A stretch of DNA of 64,000 nucleotides from Sphagnum compactum. Its lineage: Eukaryota > Bryophyta > Sphagnopsida > Sphagnales. The stretch lies in NCBI GenBank assembly GCA_965153455.1, contig OZ234503.1:7966157-8030156 (forward strand), read 5' to 3'. Made by a program: the position numbers and the translations under genes. This document shows, piece by piece, positions 23,461 to 34,700 of the stretch (positions within the stretch are counted from its first letter, which is position 1; each line of letters starts with the position of its first letter). The notes beneath the pieces are model-generated. The model did not search any database. It was not told the origin of the DNA and saw nothing but the letters and a program-made list of their open reading frames with translations.

Positions 23461-23480
23461 GGGGGGGGGGGGGGGGGGGG
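23461..23480 (+). repeat. Twenty-base G homopolymer
   Basis: An uninterrupted run of 20 G is followed by 'agagggatggggggcgg'. The plus strand could form a G-quadruplex. Exact length in homopolymers is often unreliable in assemblies. It lies about 0.5 kb upstream of the probable GDSL promoter. Confidence 0.8.
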
Positions 23481-23813
23481 AGAGGGATGGGGGGCGGCTT
23501 GCTGGCAATTACGCGTTGTTTTCCTTTGTCCATTGAAGTACCTAGTCTAGTAGCCAACAAGTTGCAACACGGAAGCCTTCGCTTCGCTTCGCTGCCCCCG
23601 CGCACTTTTGTTTAAGAGCTTTCAAGTCCGAACGACCTCGGCTGCTACTTCTTCGGAACCACCAAATTCCCGCCTCCTTGATTACCACCTGCGGCGACGA
23701 CGACGACAATTAAGTATCCAACCAAGAAAAAATGCATTTTCCACCGCTCTCACTTTCACGAAAGAGGCTGCATTCTAGTAATTTGTCATGCACCAACCTT
23801 GATATGACATTCT

Positions 23814-23832
23814 CTCTCTCTCTCTCTCTCTC
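23814..23832. repeat. CT dinucleotide microsatellite
   Basis: A pure CT run lies about 130 bp upstream of the TATA-like box of the GDSL gene. CT/GA stretches are common in plant core promoter regions and 5' leaders. Any regulatory meaning here is inference. Confidence 0.6.
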
Positions 23833-23957
23833 AAGTATAGCATAGCGCTTCCATGTAATTGCTCCTGTTTGAAGCTGCTGTGATTCAATTCATGGCTGTA
23901 GCTTTATCAGGTGTGCTATATAATATGTAGCTGTTGCAGATTGAAACTCGTGCGCAG

Positions 23958-23965
23958 TATATAAG
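23958..23965 (+). promoter_or_regulatory. TATA box candidate of the GDSL gene
   Basis: The sequence TATATAAG lies about 345 bp before the GDSL start codon, which would place transcription start near 23990 with a leader of about 320 nt. A second weaker candidate (TATATAAT) lies near 23917. No experimental support is visible. Confidence 0.45.
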
Positions 23966-24309
23966 TTTGAGACGCGGACCATGTGAAGCTTTTCTTTTTA
24001 TTTCTGGTTTCGGATTCTTATTCTGTTTCTGATATCAAGTTTCTAACTTCTCTGGCTCATCAGTTTGACATGAGATTGTTCACATTTCGAAGGTTTGGTA
24101 ACTCTTCTTCACTCAGTGAGTCATGAGCTTCATGTTATTCTGCAGCTAGTCTACTTAAGTTAAACTGCCAATTCCAAATTTTGGAGGCTTCTTTTTTGTT
24201 CTTGGGTTTTTGAGAAGTCTATCTCTGGTGGATCCTTGAGCTGGAGATTCCAGAACTTAGGTAGAGTGGTTTGTAGGTAAGAGGAAGGAGTTCTGTGGAG
24301 GGTTAAAGC

Positions 24310-26339
24310 ATGGGATTTATGAAGAAAGGGAGAATGGTCTTCAGTACTCGAGCATTGGTCTTTAGTATTTTTTTGAGCTCTTTAACGGCTGCGTGCTACT
24401 GTAAGGGATTAGCAGCGAAGGTGCAAAAGAGTAGTACTGCCACTCCTGCACTAGTGCCTGCGTCGTTTGTGTTCGGAGATTCGCTGGTGGATGCTGGGAA
24501 TAACAACTACATCCGCTCGCTTGCGCGAGCCAACTACCCAGCTAACGGAATCGACTTCCCTGGTCATGTGCCCACAGGCCGATTCACCGACAATCGAACC
24601 GTCGCCGATGTCGTTGGTAAGAAGCTGGATTCAGGCGTAGTACCCAAATCGTGTTCTCTAGTTACTGGACATGTTCTCCAGTCGATCTCCTGGCCATGCC
24701 AGCTGCAGCTCCGGCAGATTGATGGGTTGTAGTGCAGCTCAGGGTAGTAGACTTTTGTTGAAATATTATAAGACTGGAAGCAGCTCGGGGCAGTTCGTTT
24801 TGTTTGTGGATCCTAATCTGGAGGTAGTGCATTCTTTTGGCAGGACAGCTTCTGGGCCTGCCTTCTTTTGTGCCCGTGTTTATGAACCCAGCAACCAAAG
24901 GCAAGGTCATCCTTCAAGGTGTGAACTATGCTTCTGGTGGAGCTGGCATTCTTGACTTCACCGGCTATGCCTTTGTAAGTAGAGATACTAGATACTGGAT
25001 TGTCTTCTTGTCTTGCTGCCTTTGGAATATAGAAAGTCCACAAGAGTTGAATCTCTATGAGTTTCTAAATTTCAGTGCATTGTTAGGATTCTAGAGCTCG
25101 GCATTTTTGCACTTGATGGAGTCATGAACTGTCTGTTCTCAAAGCTTATCTCTCAAGTCTCTGGAGTTTTCTCTTCCCCACTTGGGTTCTCTCTCTTGTC
25201 TCCTCTCTCTCTCAAGTTTCTGATGGGGAAGTAAGCCTGTGACTGGGTGTAGATCCATCGTATCCCAATGTGGCAGCAGATTAAGAATTTCCAGAACACT
25301 TCTCAGCAAATCATGCAGATCTTGGGTCCATCTGCCGGTGCCACACTGATCAAAAACTCTGTTTTCTCTATCACCATGGGAGCAAACGACTATCTCAACA
25401 ATTACCTTGTGGTTGCATCTCCAACACCATGCCTCTACAACCCACAAAATTTTCAGAACTTGCTCATCAGCACCTTCAAACAACAGTTGCTTGTCCGTAC
25501 CTGAAACTCTTGAATCCTGACATTCCAGCTGCCTTCTGAGTCTTGAACCCTAGCACACAACTGTTGTGTACCTTCTTCTTCGTCTTCTTCTCACAGCATG
25601 TGATTTTTCTTCTTTGTGCTGCCATTGATCTTCCAGATTTGATTCTTCTCCTCTCTCTGACTGCCTCTTTGGTTTCAAGGATTTTGCAGATGCTGATAGA
25701 GTCAGGTGCTCGCAAATTTGTAATCTCCAATGTGGGAGCTCTAGGATGTACACCATACCGTATGACCACCAACAAGACCACAGGAGGCACATGTGTACAA
25801 TCGGACAATACCTTAGTCAGTGGCTTCAACACTGCATTGAAGAGCTTGATAGATCAACTCAATCACCAATTCCCACAAGCAAAATTCATTCTTGCAAATG
25901 CTTTCGATGTGCTGTTGAGTCTGCGCAACAATCCAGCCACAAATGGTAAATCAATGTCCCTGTTACATTTTACGTGTGCATCAAAGATTTCCATTGACAA
26001 ATGTTTCACAAAACTATGTTTAGAGATTTGTTTCCCTAAATGAGCACGGAGGTGGAAAGCTTCTCAACCTGATGGAAAAGGATTTTGTTTTTCTTGGTTG
26101 CAGGTTTTTCTACAGTGGATCAAGCATGCTGTGGAGTTCCAATTGGACCATATCGTGGACTTACACCATGCTTTCCAGGAGTGGCATACTGTGCTAACAG
26201 AGGACAACACCTGTTTTGGGATCCATATCACCCCACTGATGCTGCCAATGTCATCATTGCCAACCGATTCTTCACAGGACCACCTACAGACATATACCCA
26301 ATCAACATCAAAGCTCTGGCTGCTCTTTCCATGAATTAG
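24310..26339 (+). CDS. GDSL esterase/lipase (SGNH hydrolase family), five exons
   Basis: Exons by conserved protein and GT..AG borders are 24310-24616, 24844-24974, 25253-25492, 25690-25945 and 26104-26339, giving 389 residues. The family hydrolyses ester bonds of lipids or acylated sugars and is usually secreted. Residues 1-~32 form a signal peptide. Block I 'FVFGDSLVDAGNNNY' carries the nucleophile Ser58. Block III is 'ITMGANDYLNNYL', with the oxyanion Asn. Block V 'LFWDPYHPTDAANVII', near the C terminus, supplies the Asp/His of the triad. Other family stretches are 'GVNYASGGAGILD', 'GARKFVISNVGALGCTPYR' and 'ACCGVPIGPYRGLTPC'. All exon phases agree. Exon 3 ends at CTT before GTCCGT, a donor chosen because it restores the usual spacing into 'GARKF'. 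Length is normal for the family. The substrate cannot be predicted. Confidence 0.95.
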
Positions 26340-27713
26340 ATTGGTAGTTTATGGGAAAAAAATTCTCTACATAAAAACTCTGTCTGCTCTTGGAAATGTC
26401 ATTGAAAGTGACTCTCGATTGCAAATGCAATGCTCATTTAGCATTTGGATCTGCCAATTGCAATTCATCAGCATACTTGAAGCGTACAGTATATATATGA
26501 AAGTTTTGCCCAAAGGTTAGGTCTACAGTCTACACCCATCATATGCTTCTTCAAAATCCTTTGTGATCATTTGCATCCTAATTGGAATCAAAACAAGCCT
26601 GAGCCTATTACAGAAGATCTGCAAAAAAGGATTAGAACACTATGCCATTGCAGAGAAAATTGCAGAAGATTTGCATGGAAGATAAAAAAACACCCAAAGA
26701 GCATTTTGAATTAAGTATGTTGCAGTAACAGCCCACAGATTTGCTGTTGGAAACAACTTGCATCTTGTGGATCTCTTGAAAGTTCTCATGATCTCATGTA
26801 AAGATCATGGGATCTAGAGCCATCAGGAAAGTAATGCATTAGCCTATTTCTTCTCCCTTCAACTCTCTACTCCATTAGTTCACATTTTCCATGAGTGTCT
26901 GTGGCTCTCGATATTACCCAGATGCAATCACAGGCTACAGATACATACACTGTTAACTTCATCTTGATACAACCAGGCCTGTCATGGCCTTCCCATCTAA
27001 TGTCTGCAAAACCTTCTGAACCTAGCAGATGCAATTCTAGCTTTTTAGATGGGACGATAGTCACTCTCATAAGTGCAAAAACATGACTTACTGAACATTA
27101 CCTGAAGGCTTTGAGATCTATGGCATAGTTGACATGGCAATTAGAGCAGCAAAGTGAACAACAAAGATACCCAATCAACCGAATACCCGTGGTTTAGCTG
27201 ATCACTGTTGTGTGTGCTAGCTAACATGGTGATTGAGTTTCTTCATGCAAGCAACTCATGATCTCAACTAAAATGAGAGGTTTGGTCTAATAGGATTGCT
27301 GGTCTTATTAGCTTGTCCTTCAAAAAGCTAGCACCCAAGCCAAAGGCACAGAGAAGCCTGCATCTCTGGTAGTGGATGGAATATGGAACCTTCTGAATGC
27401 TGAGCATGTTCTTCAAGACATTCTGATCTTCAAACTCTCCACAATAAAAACACTTTGAAGGTAAACCATTGTGTGTCAGTTCCAGCAAAACCAAAAAACT
27501 AAAATGACAAGATATGCAATTGTAATCTTGTGAGTGTCACAAACAAAGAATCCCGACATTTCTTCGCATATATATTGACACTCTTTGTGAAGACTAGATG
27601 ATGATGGCATCTTTGCAAAACCCAAATGGAGAACATATCCATGGGAAACAAGAGCAAATGAACCAAAGCAATTCTTCCCAATGAATGGTGGATTCCATAT
27701 CTTGTATCATCAA
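26340..27713. other. 3' flank of the GDSL gene and intergenic DNA
   Basis: No gene can be supported. The first few hundred bases probably include the GDSL 3'UTR. The rest contains only short unconnected open frames. Confidence 0.4.
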
Positions 27714-28079
27714 ATTATTAGGGGGGTTCAAGGTTTGATTATCTCGTTCAAAATAATCGATGATTTAAAGTGCCAAATACGTAATCACATGATCAAGGTT
27801 TCCATGTCTTGTACCAGATTATTAGAGGGGGTTCAAGCTTCAATTATCTTGTTCAAATAATCGATTATGTGATCATCAAGGGTGAAACTTTGAACACCCA
27901 ACAATGAAATTTCCACTCAGAATTACAACCATCACTTCGGGGGCGACATAGGGAGAGCTTTGAATCATCGATAATTCAATAATCAATCAAATCATATGCA
28001 ACTGCAACCACATGGAGATTTCAGATAATTGATTATTGAGACAACACCAAGATAATCAAACCTTTAACTGCCTATTATT
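27714..28079. mobile_element. Non-autonomous TIR element, copy 1 (left end duplicated)
   Basis: The left end 'ggttcaaggtttgattatct' (near 27725) is mirrored at the right end near 28050-28077, whose reverse complement reads 'agttaaaggtttgattatct'. Both ends are preceded by 'attattagg'/'aataatagg'. The left ~105 bp are repeated once inside the element (second start near 27818, 'ttagagggggttcaagc'). The interior contains 'tgtgatcatcaagggtgaaa' and 'ctttgaacaccc', also found in the copy at 38899-39298. No coding capacity is seen. The superfamily is not assigned. Confidence 0.65.
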
Positions 28080-28394
28080 GTGTGTGAGCTTAGGCAGGGG
28101 ACATGTGATTATTGCTAAGGAGAGAAGATCAACACTAGTTGTGAAGTAAAGTGGACAAAGTAAGCACACAAATTCTTCACCATGTTTTCTCAAGAACCTT
28201 GTAAGTTGAGGGTCCCATGATCCTCCCCAGTTGACAAAGCTTCTCAACAATTGTATCACAATTGTGTCAATTGAGGAAGAATCAAATGCATTCTTCTATC
28301 CCATGGGACAGGCTTTCCAGCTAAAACCCTGCAGCAATCCTCAACCCACCCAAGATCTGCAGCAGTCCTCAAGGACTGTGATGGACGGATCTGT

Positions 28395-28404
28395 AACCCT
28401 AAAC
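28395..28404 (+). promoter_or_regulatory. Telobox in the AP-3 sigma promoter/leader
   Basis: The sequence AACCCTAAAC lies about 165 bp upstream of the AP-3 sigma start codon. Teloboxes of this type are common near transcription starts of plant housekeeping genes. A CT run (about 28479-28497) follows in the leader. Function is inferred from family knowledge. Confidence 0.4.
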
Positions 28405-28567
28405 GAAGATGTGGCCGGAGGAGCGACGAATAGGTATTCCTGAGGGTTTTGCTTCGCACACGGGAAGTGTATGGGATTCTCTCTCTCTCTCTCTCTCGCA
28501 CACAACACATACATCCAACCCTCGCACGCATGCACGCAGAGCGCGAGAGAGTAAGAGGAGGCGAGCC

Positions 28568-30935
28568 ATGATTCTGGCAGCGCTGGTGATGAACACGCAG
28601 GGCAAGCCTCGCATCACCAAATTCTACGTGCCCTTGGTTTGCACTCCCACACCCGCATCCTTCCGTCTCTGAACTTTCTTCTTCTGCATTTGCACTTCTC
28701 ATCTCTCTCTCTGCCTCTCTCTCTCTCTGCGCATTGGCGAGAATCCAGGATCTTGATGTTTTCTCTCTCTCTTTGGGCATTGGGGAGCATCCAAGATCTT
28801 GATGTTTGCAAGACCTAAACGAAGTTCTAAACGAAGTAGTGTGTGTTGTGGATGTGTGTGAGCCACAGGGCGTGGAGAAGCAACAAGAAGCCATTCGTAC
28901 CATCTACTCAGGTGTGCATATCCATGTAGTTTGTTGCCGCAGGGATCTTGTCTGCACCTCTCTTCACCTCTCTTGAAAACAGAAGAATTCGTGATGTGGT
29001 TGGAGATGATGATGATGATGATGATGATACTGGAAATCAATCAAGTCTCAAAAAACTGATCAATTACTTGCTTGCCCCCCTGGAATTGGATGCTGCAGCT
29101 CTGTCACAAAGACCTGAAGATTCATGCAGTTTTGTGGAGACAGAGGACATTTTTGGTCCTGTGAGTACGATCCTCTCTCTCTCTCTCTCTCGCTCGCTGT
29201 GCTGCTCCTGATGGCTTTAGGGTTTTCCTGGCATAGGTATTGAAATTGCATGTGCAATGACTCAGCAAATCCAAGTTTTCTCTCCTGTCTCTGCATCTAT
29301 CTGAAGATGGGCTCCTGGTTTTTTCTTTCTGGATCTCTGTAGATTTTGAGATCATTGACAAAGAGGAAACTGTTTGTCACAGGATACAAAGCTTGTGTAT
29401 AAGCATTTTGCAACTCTGTATTTCATCTTCGTTATTGACAGCTCTGAAAGTGAACTTGGAATGCTTGATCTTATTCAAGGTAGGACTTGACCCACATGCT
29501 GACCTTAAGAAGCTTAGATTTATGATGCTGCACTGGTTGTTGTTGTTGCTGCCATTGTTGCTTGCAATGCTGGCATTCCCTTTTGGTAAATTTGTAGATC
29601 GGTTGAAGCTCAGAAAGGAGGAGGAGACAATAGTGTTTGATAGATCTCTCATCTTCTTCTTTGCAGACTTATTGAAGTCTCGTCACTTTGGTTCTGGTTT
29701 GTTTTGGCAGTATTTGTAGAGACCTTGGATCGCTGTTTTAAGAATGTTTGTGAGCTCGACATTGTATATAACTTCAATAAGGTAAACACATACACACTGT
29801 TGATATTGTTCATCACTTGGATCTTTGTGACTGGAAGTGAAGTCATGTCAAGACATGCCTTGAATCCATGCCTATCAGGATATGAATGTCTTCTATCATT
29901 ATCTGGCTGTAACCAGCTCAAAAGATCAAGTCCATCTAGGTTTGGGCTTTGTTTTGAGGTGTTTTGTCAGAAGCTGATGAAGTCAGTGGGTAGCCATGGC
30001 AGCTCATCACTGCTGTTTGTGCTGAAGGTGATGGTCTGAAACTTTGTGAGCAAGGACTCTCATAAGGTTAGGATTGCACTCATTGTCATGTTACCTTTTG
30101 AACTGTTGTGGAGATAATCCTCCACAATTTCATAGATACCTTGTTTTGAGGTGATTACAGATATGTCCTGCTTTTTGTTGAGAACCTACATTGAGAGATC
30201 AGGTCCTTGGAGATGCACATACGTGTTCAAACTCCTCTGTGGGTTCATGAGTTTAATTCTCCTGAATAGCAGTCAAAATGTCATGAGCTGATGTGCTGGA
30301 AAACCTTCCACATATCGGAGTTGAGATTGAAACTCCAGTCATATCTTTTTCTCTTGATCCTCAACTGAGAGTCTACAGCACAAGCTGCAATGAATGCAGC
30401 ACAGTGCATGCCATACTACAGAAGGCCTATGTGTTGAGTTGCTCGGGTGGTAACAGTAGTTCAGTTTGTTGATTAATAGGGGTGCTTTGTAACTTGATGG
30501 AAAAGAATGGTGGTCTTTGGCTGCAGGTGCACACCATATTGGATGAGATTGTGATGGGTGGTCAAGTCGTGGAAACAAATTCAGCAGAAGTTCTGAAGGC
30601 TGTGCAGGACATATGGAAGTAAGCTCAATTCTCCAGGAACTTGTGGTGCATGCAACCCTAACGTGCTGTGATCTTTAGCTAGAAGTCTTTCTTGTGGAAC
30701 ACATTCTTTAGTCTCCATTTTTGAAGAGGTCATGGAAATCAATGCAGATAAAAGTTTCAATTTCTGGAATATAACAGCTACATGTGTCTAGCTTTGCAGC
30801 TACCTTTGAGGCAAACCTACAAAATTCTCCAGTGTCTAAATATGCTGCATTTGCATGTTTCACAGGTTGGAACGGGTTGGGGATCTTAATGTCCCGAGTG
30901 TCAGAGGTATTGGGAGTTATAGAATTAAGTCTTGA
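28568..30935 (+). CDS. AP-3 adaptor complex sigma subunit, seven exons
   Basis: Exons are 28568-28636, 28869-28911, 29099-29160, 29383-29479, 29711-29781, 30527-30618 and 30866-30935. All borders are GT..AG, all phases agree, and the protein is 167 residues, the normal length. AP-3 is a heterotetramer that sorts cargo from Golgi/endosomes to the vacuole, and sigma3 is its small core subunit. Recognised stretches are the N terminus 'VMNTQGKPRITKFYVPL', 'EKQQEAIRTIYS', 'VETEDIFGP', 'LVYKHFATLYFIFVIDSSES', 'ELGMLDLIQVFVETLDRCF', 'KNVCELDIVYNFNK', 'TILDEIVMGGQVVETNSAEV' and a short C terminus after 'DIWKLERVGDLN'. Spacing and the longin-like fold sequence fit sigma3 better than sigma1/2. Intron 1 contains a duplicated ~47-bp segment with CT runs (about 28728-28810). 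The gene converges with the activase-like gene; the coding ends are 859 bp apart. Confidence 0.96.
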
Positions 30936-31794
30936 AGTGACAGTATTGATAAAAATGCCGGTGGGTATATAATGTGGTTAAGCCAGTTGAATCATTGAAG
31001 TTGTCAGTGGATGATGTGTCATTTCTCAACGCAATGTGCCTTTATTTGTCTATAATCTTCAATCCAAACACTTGAAGTTGCTCCAAGTGTATTTTCAAGG
31101 TTTTGTGTCTCAGTTGATAGCACCTTAGCCATATTACTTAAATTTTTGTACATTTGTTATGATCTAATTCTCAGTCCCCAGACATTCAATGTGGCAATTT
31201 CATGGTCAAATATCAAGAGAATACAGAAAGATAGGATGAGTCTGCAGGTTCCTTCTCTTACGTGTTACTTGGAGGATACTTCGCATTTCACTCATCAATT
31301 TCTTTAGTTGCTTGGTATTTCAAAGACAGGCTTGGTATGGCTTTGTCACAAGCTTTGCATTATTGGTCATGAATTTCATTCGAACTCAAAAACTGTCCGC
31401 ATTCTCTTTTTTGACAAGCAGCTTAGTTGCAGGTGTAAAACCTGTTGCTAGACCATTGGGCTCCTGCTTGTTCTTAAAAATAACACCTGTGAGAATACAA
31501 GCATATTGCTACCTACATCGGGGTTCAATTCAATCAACACCTAATTATATCAACTCACTGTTCCACAGATCAGGTATTTTGTCGTAACTCCAAAGACTGC
31601 TCATGCCCAGAATCTGAAGATTTCATGTCTATTTTACTGGTGGGAACACAAACCTTAGGTCTTGGCTGGATGGATATGGACTATCATATCACTGTGAGTT
31701 GCCAGGTGCAAGACAGGATCCAAGAATTGTGGCTCCAGGCCTTGTCATTTCAGTACAGCCTGGGTATTTGAGGTTTTGAATCATGAACTTCTTT
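30936..31794. other. Convergent intergenic region between AP-3 sigma and activase-like genes
   Basis: Both genes end here on opposite strands, so the interval holds their two 3'UTRs and possibly overlapping transcript ends. A plus-strand frame at 31312-31587 (91 codons) shows no family resemblance, and I do not call it a gene. Confidence 0.5.
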
Positions 31795-34700
31795 TCATGA
31801 GGCTGAGACTGAGAGACTGCCACCAGGACCTCTTTGTGTCTTCATGTACTCTTCGGAAAGCTTCATACTCATGACCATTTTTTGCTCTTCGACCAGTTCA
31901 TGTCCTGCTTGAATCAGATCCTCCATTGTTTGCTGTCAATGAAACAAGCAAACAGCAGAAAATGAGCAGCTGCCTACTTGTCCAGAACATGACCAAACTG
32001 CTCATGATTGGTATTTTGCACTGCAGAATCGTGAAAAGAGAGATTTCTAATGGAAAAATCTGACCTTGGGTGGTATGAAAGGGAGAAGAGATTCATCCTT
32101 TGGTCTTCGAACCAATTTTGGCCCAATTTTCTCAGCCCCTCCATTTTCATTCACCCACTACAACCACACACACTCAAGACTGACAGGTCATGTGAAGTTC
32201 ATTGGACTCTCTCAACAAAAAGAGTTTATTCATCTGCCATTCACTGTCTTTAGATGTTTGCATACATATCTATGGGAGTGCAGAGATATCTGTGCACTCT
32301 ACAACAACACTTTCAAGGTAACACAACAGGAATGATGGGTTTGCATGCACTGTGTTCACAAACTGTTTTAAGACTACAGAACACTCACCAGTTCTCTCAC
32401 ACACACTTGGCCAACAAGAGGCATGTAACAGTTTATGTGCATCAAGGGAGATTAGGAACACGATCATGAGCATTACCTTCAGGATGTGCATGAAGGCAGA
32501 TTAGGAACACAATCATGAGCATTACCTTCAGGATATGTGCATCAAGGAAGATTAGGAACATGATCATGCATTACCTTCAGGATATGTGCATCATATGTCC
32601 TTGATCGAAGAGCACCATAGAAATCCAGTGCTGTATATCCACTCTCACATGTCAACAGTGATTTCATTTCTCAAGGAAAAAGAAGATCTAAATCTACCAG
32701 CTCTTAAAGATCAAATTCAGTCTTCCATTTCTCCATTCATCTTCAGTGCTGTGCTAACAACTGAATTGCACTGTATATCCAATGTAGGCTGCCAGGAGAT
32801 TTAGGGGATATACCTTGGTTAGGGAATGTGTCAACAATGAATGCAATGTTGTCTTGAGTCAAACCATCCTTGCAATACATCTGGTGTATAATGTTCACCA
32901 GATCCTCTCGGGTTGGCTGCCTTCAAAGATGACAAAAGACAAGAAAAAAGACAAGAAAGACAAGCATGAGTGGAGGTGCCTTCAATTGGTTCTAATGTAT
33001 ATCTTTACTTTGAGACTTCAGTCAGGCCCATCATTGAGCTTGACTACAATCTATGAGGTTGCAGAGGAATCTCCACACTAACAATATGAAGGTAACATGA
33101 CAATGAGTGCAGTCATAACTTCATAAGTGTTGCTCACAAAGTGTCAGACCATCACCTTCATCACAAATACCAGTCATGAGATGCCATGACTGCCCACTGA
33201 CTTAATCTGCTCCCAAAGGTGGGTGTAGATAGGTATACAATAATCCACCAAGAATTTCCAGCAAAGTACTATTCAAAAATCTGCATCTTGATTTTTTTGT
33301 CATATTTCTGAAAGAATATCTTTCATAAGAATAGAGAAGTCTCATATTTCTGAAAGAAATGGGAAAGGCTCAGTAATGATGTTAGCTAGCACACAATAGA
33401 TTCAGTTTGAGTACACATTGTCTGAAAACCCTGCACCCAGACTTACCAATAAAATTTGTCCATACGTCCATCACGAATCAGGGGAGCCCAGACTTTGGAA
33501 AAGTCATTTCCAGTGCAGATAATGGGTACTCGATTCACAATGTCATCATCTCGCCAATCTTGTCCAATGCTGACACGTGTAGGGTTATCAGCTAAGTTCA
33601 TGAGTGTGCCTACCACCATCTGGTTGTTGACCGTCATCTGTGTGTTTTCTGCTCCCTCAAAACAACAGCCAAAAACCATGGGTACAATATGTTAGCATCA
33701 GTTCTTCAGTTGATTGCTTCAGACTTGTACAACTACCCAGAACAAAGCTAGCAACCAATCTTATGCACAAATCAGAAGAAAATAGCAAAACAACAAAAAA
33801 GTCTCCAATGAATTCACTATGAAGCACTTGCCTAAAGAGTCATACCAAATCGGCCAATTCCAGCATCCAGATCATTGATCATCAAGCAGCTCATTTTCCC
33901 CTGCCATTCAGCCAAAAACATTACACTTGTCGTTGCCTTGCACAGAAAGGGAAAACAAACCCAGTTGCCACTTTGGAAGGATGAAAGAAACTTTGTTTGT
34001 GATGACTAGCTGAGCTGCTTGATGACTGATCCTAGCATCAAGGGAGCAGCTCATCTTCCCTTGACAACTGCCAACACACTATACTGGTCATTGATTTTTC
34101 CCTCATTGAGAGAGGGAAAAATAGATTGAGATTCCACTAGGAAGATTGAGAGAAACCTTGTTCTTGATGACTAGATGGGCTGCCCGGTAGCGGTCTCGGA
34201 TAAGTTTACCTGGCTCTCCTGCCACACCAAAGGGCCTGTCAATCAAACAACGCAAAAATTGCTCCAGTATGCACACACAGTTTCAGGAGAACAATAGAAG
34301 ATCATGAGTTCCTGATTGAACGTTGTAGCACTCCAATCACTTGACTGTGAAAAACTAAAATAAAGTTCACATGCAATTTCAGAAAGAGAAAGAAGGCAAA
34401 CCTGCCCATTCAGACTCCATCTCTCCAGCTGACATGATAATTGGCTCAATATCCAGTGCCTTGAATATAAGCTCAGTCTGAAATGACTTCCCTTGACCCT
34501 TTCCTCCCCATACCCCTGAAAATGCCAACCAAGTTTCAGATCTTTTGTCAACTTGAACTGCAACCTTTTCAAGTATGTTGAGCAAGGATGAGCACATGTT
34601 TGGTCAAAAATAGGCAAAAGGGTTACTGAGATTTGGCCAGGGAAACCAAGGCAACTAAAAATTTCACATTAATATGCTGACTCTTGTTGCAAAAGTTACA

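Noticed and set aside
28256-28903. 215-codon minus-strand frame rich in Arg and Glu
   Set aside because: It is antisense to AP-3 sigma exons 1 and 2 and derives from CT microsatellites, which translate as Arg-Glu runs on the other strand.
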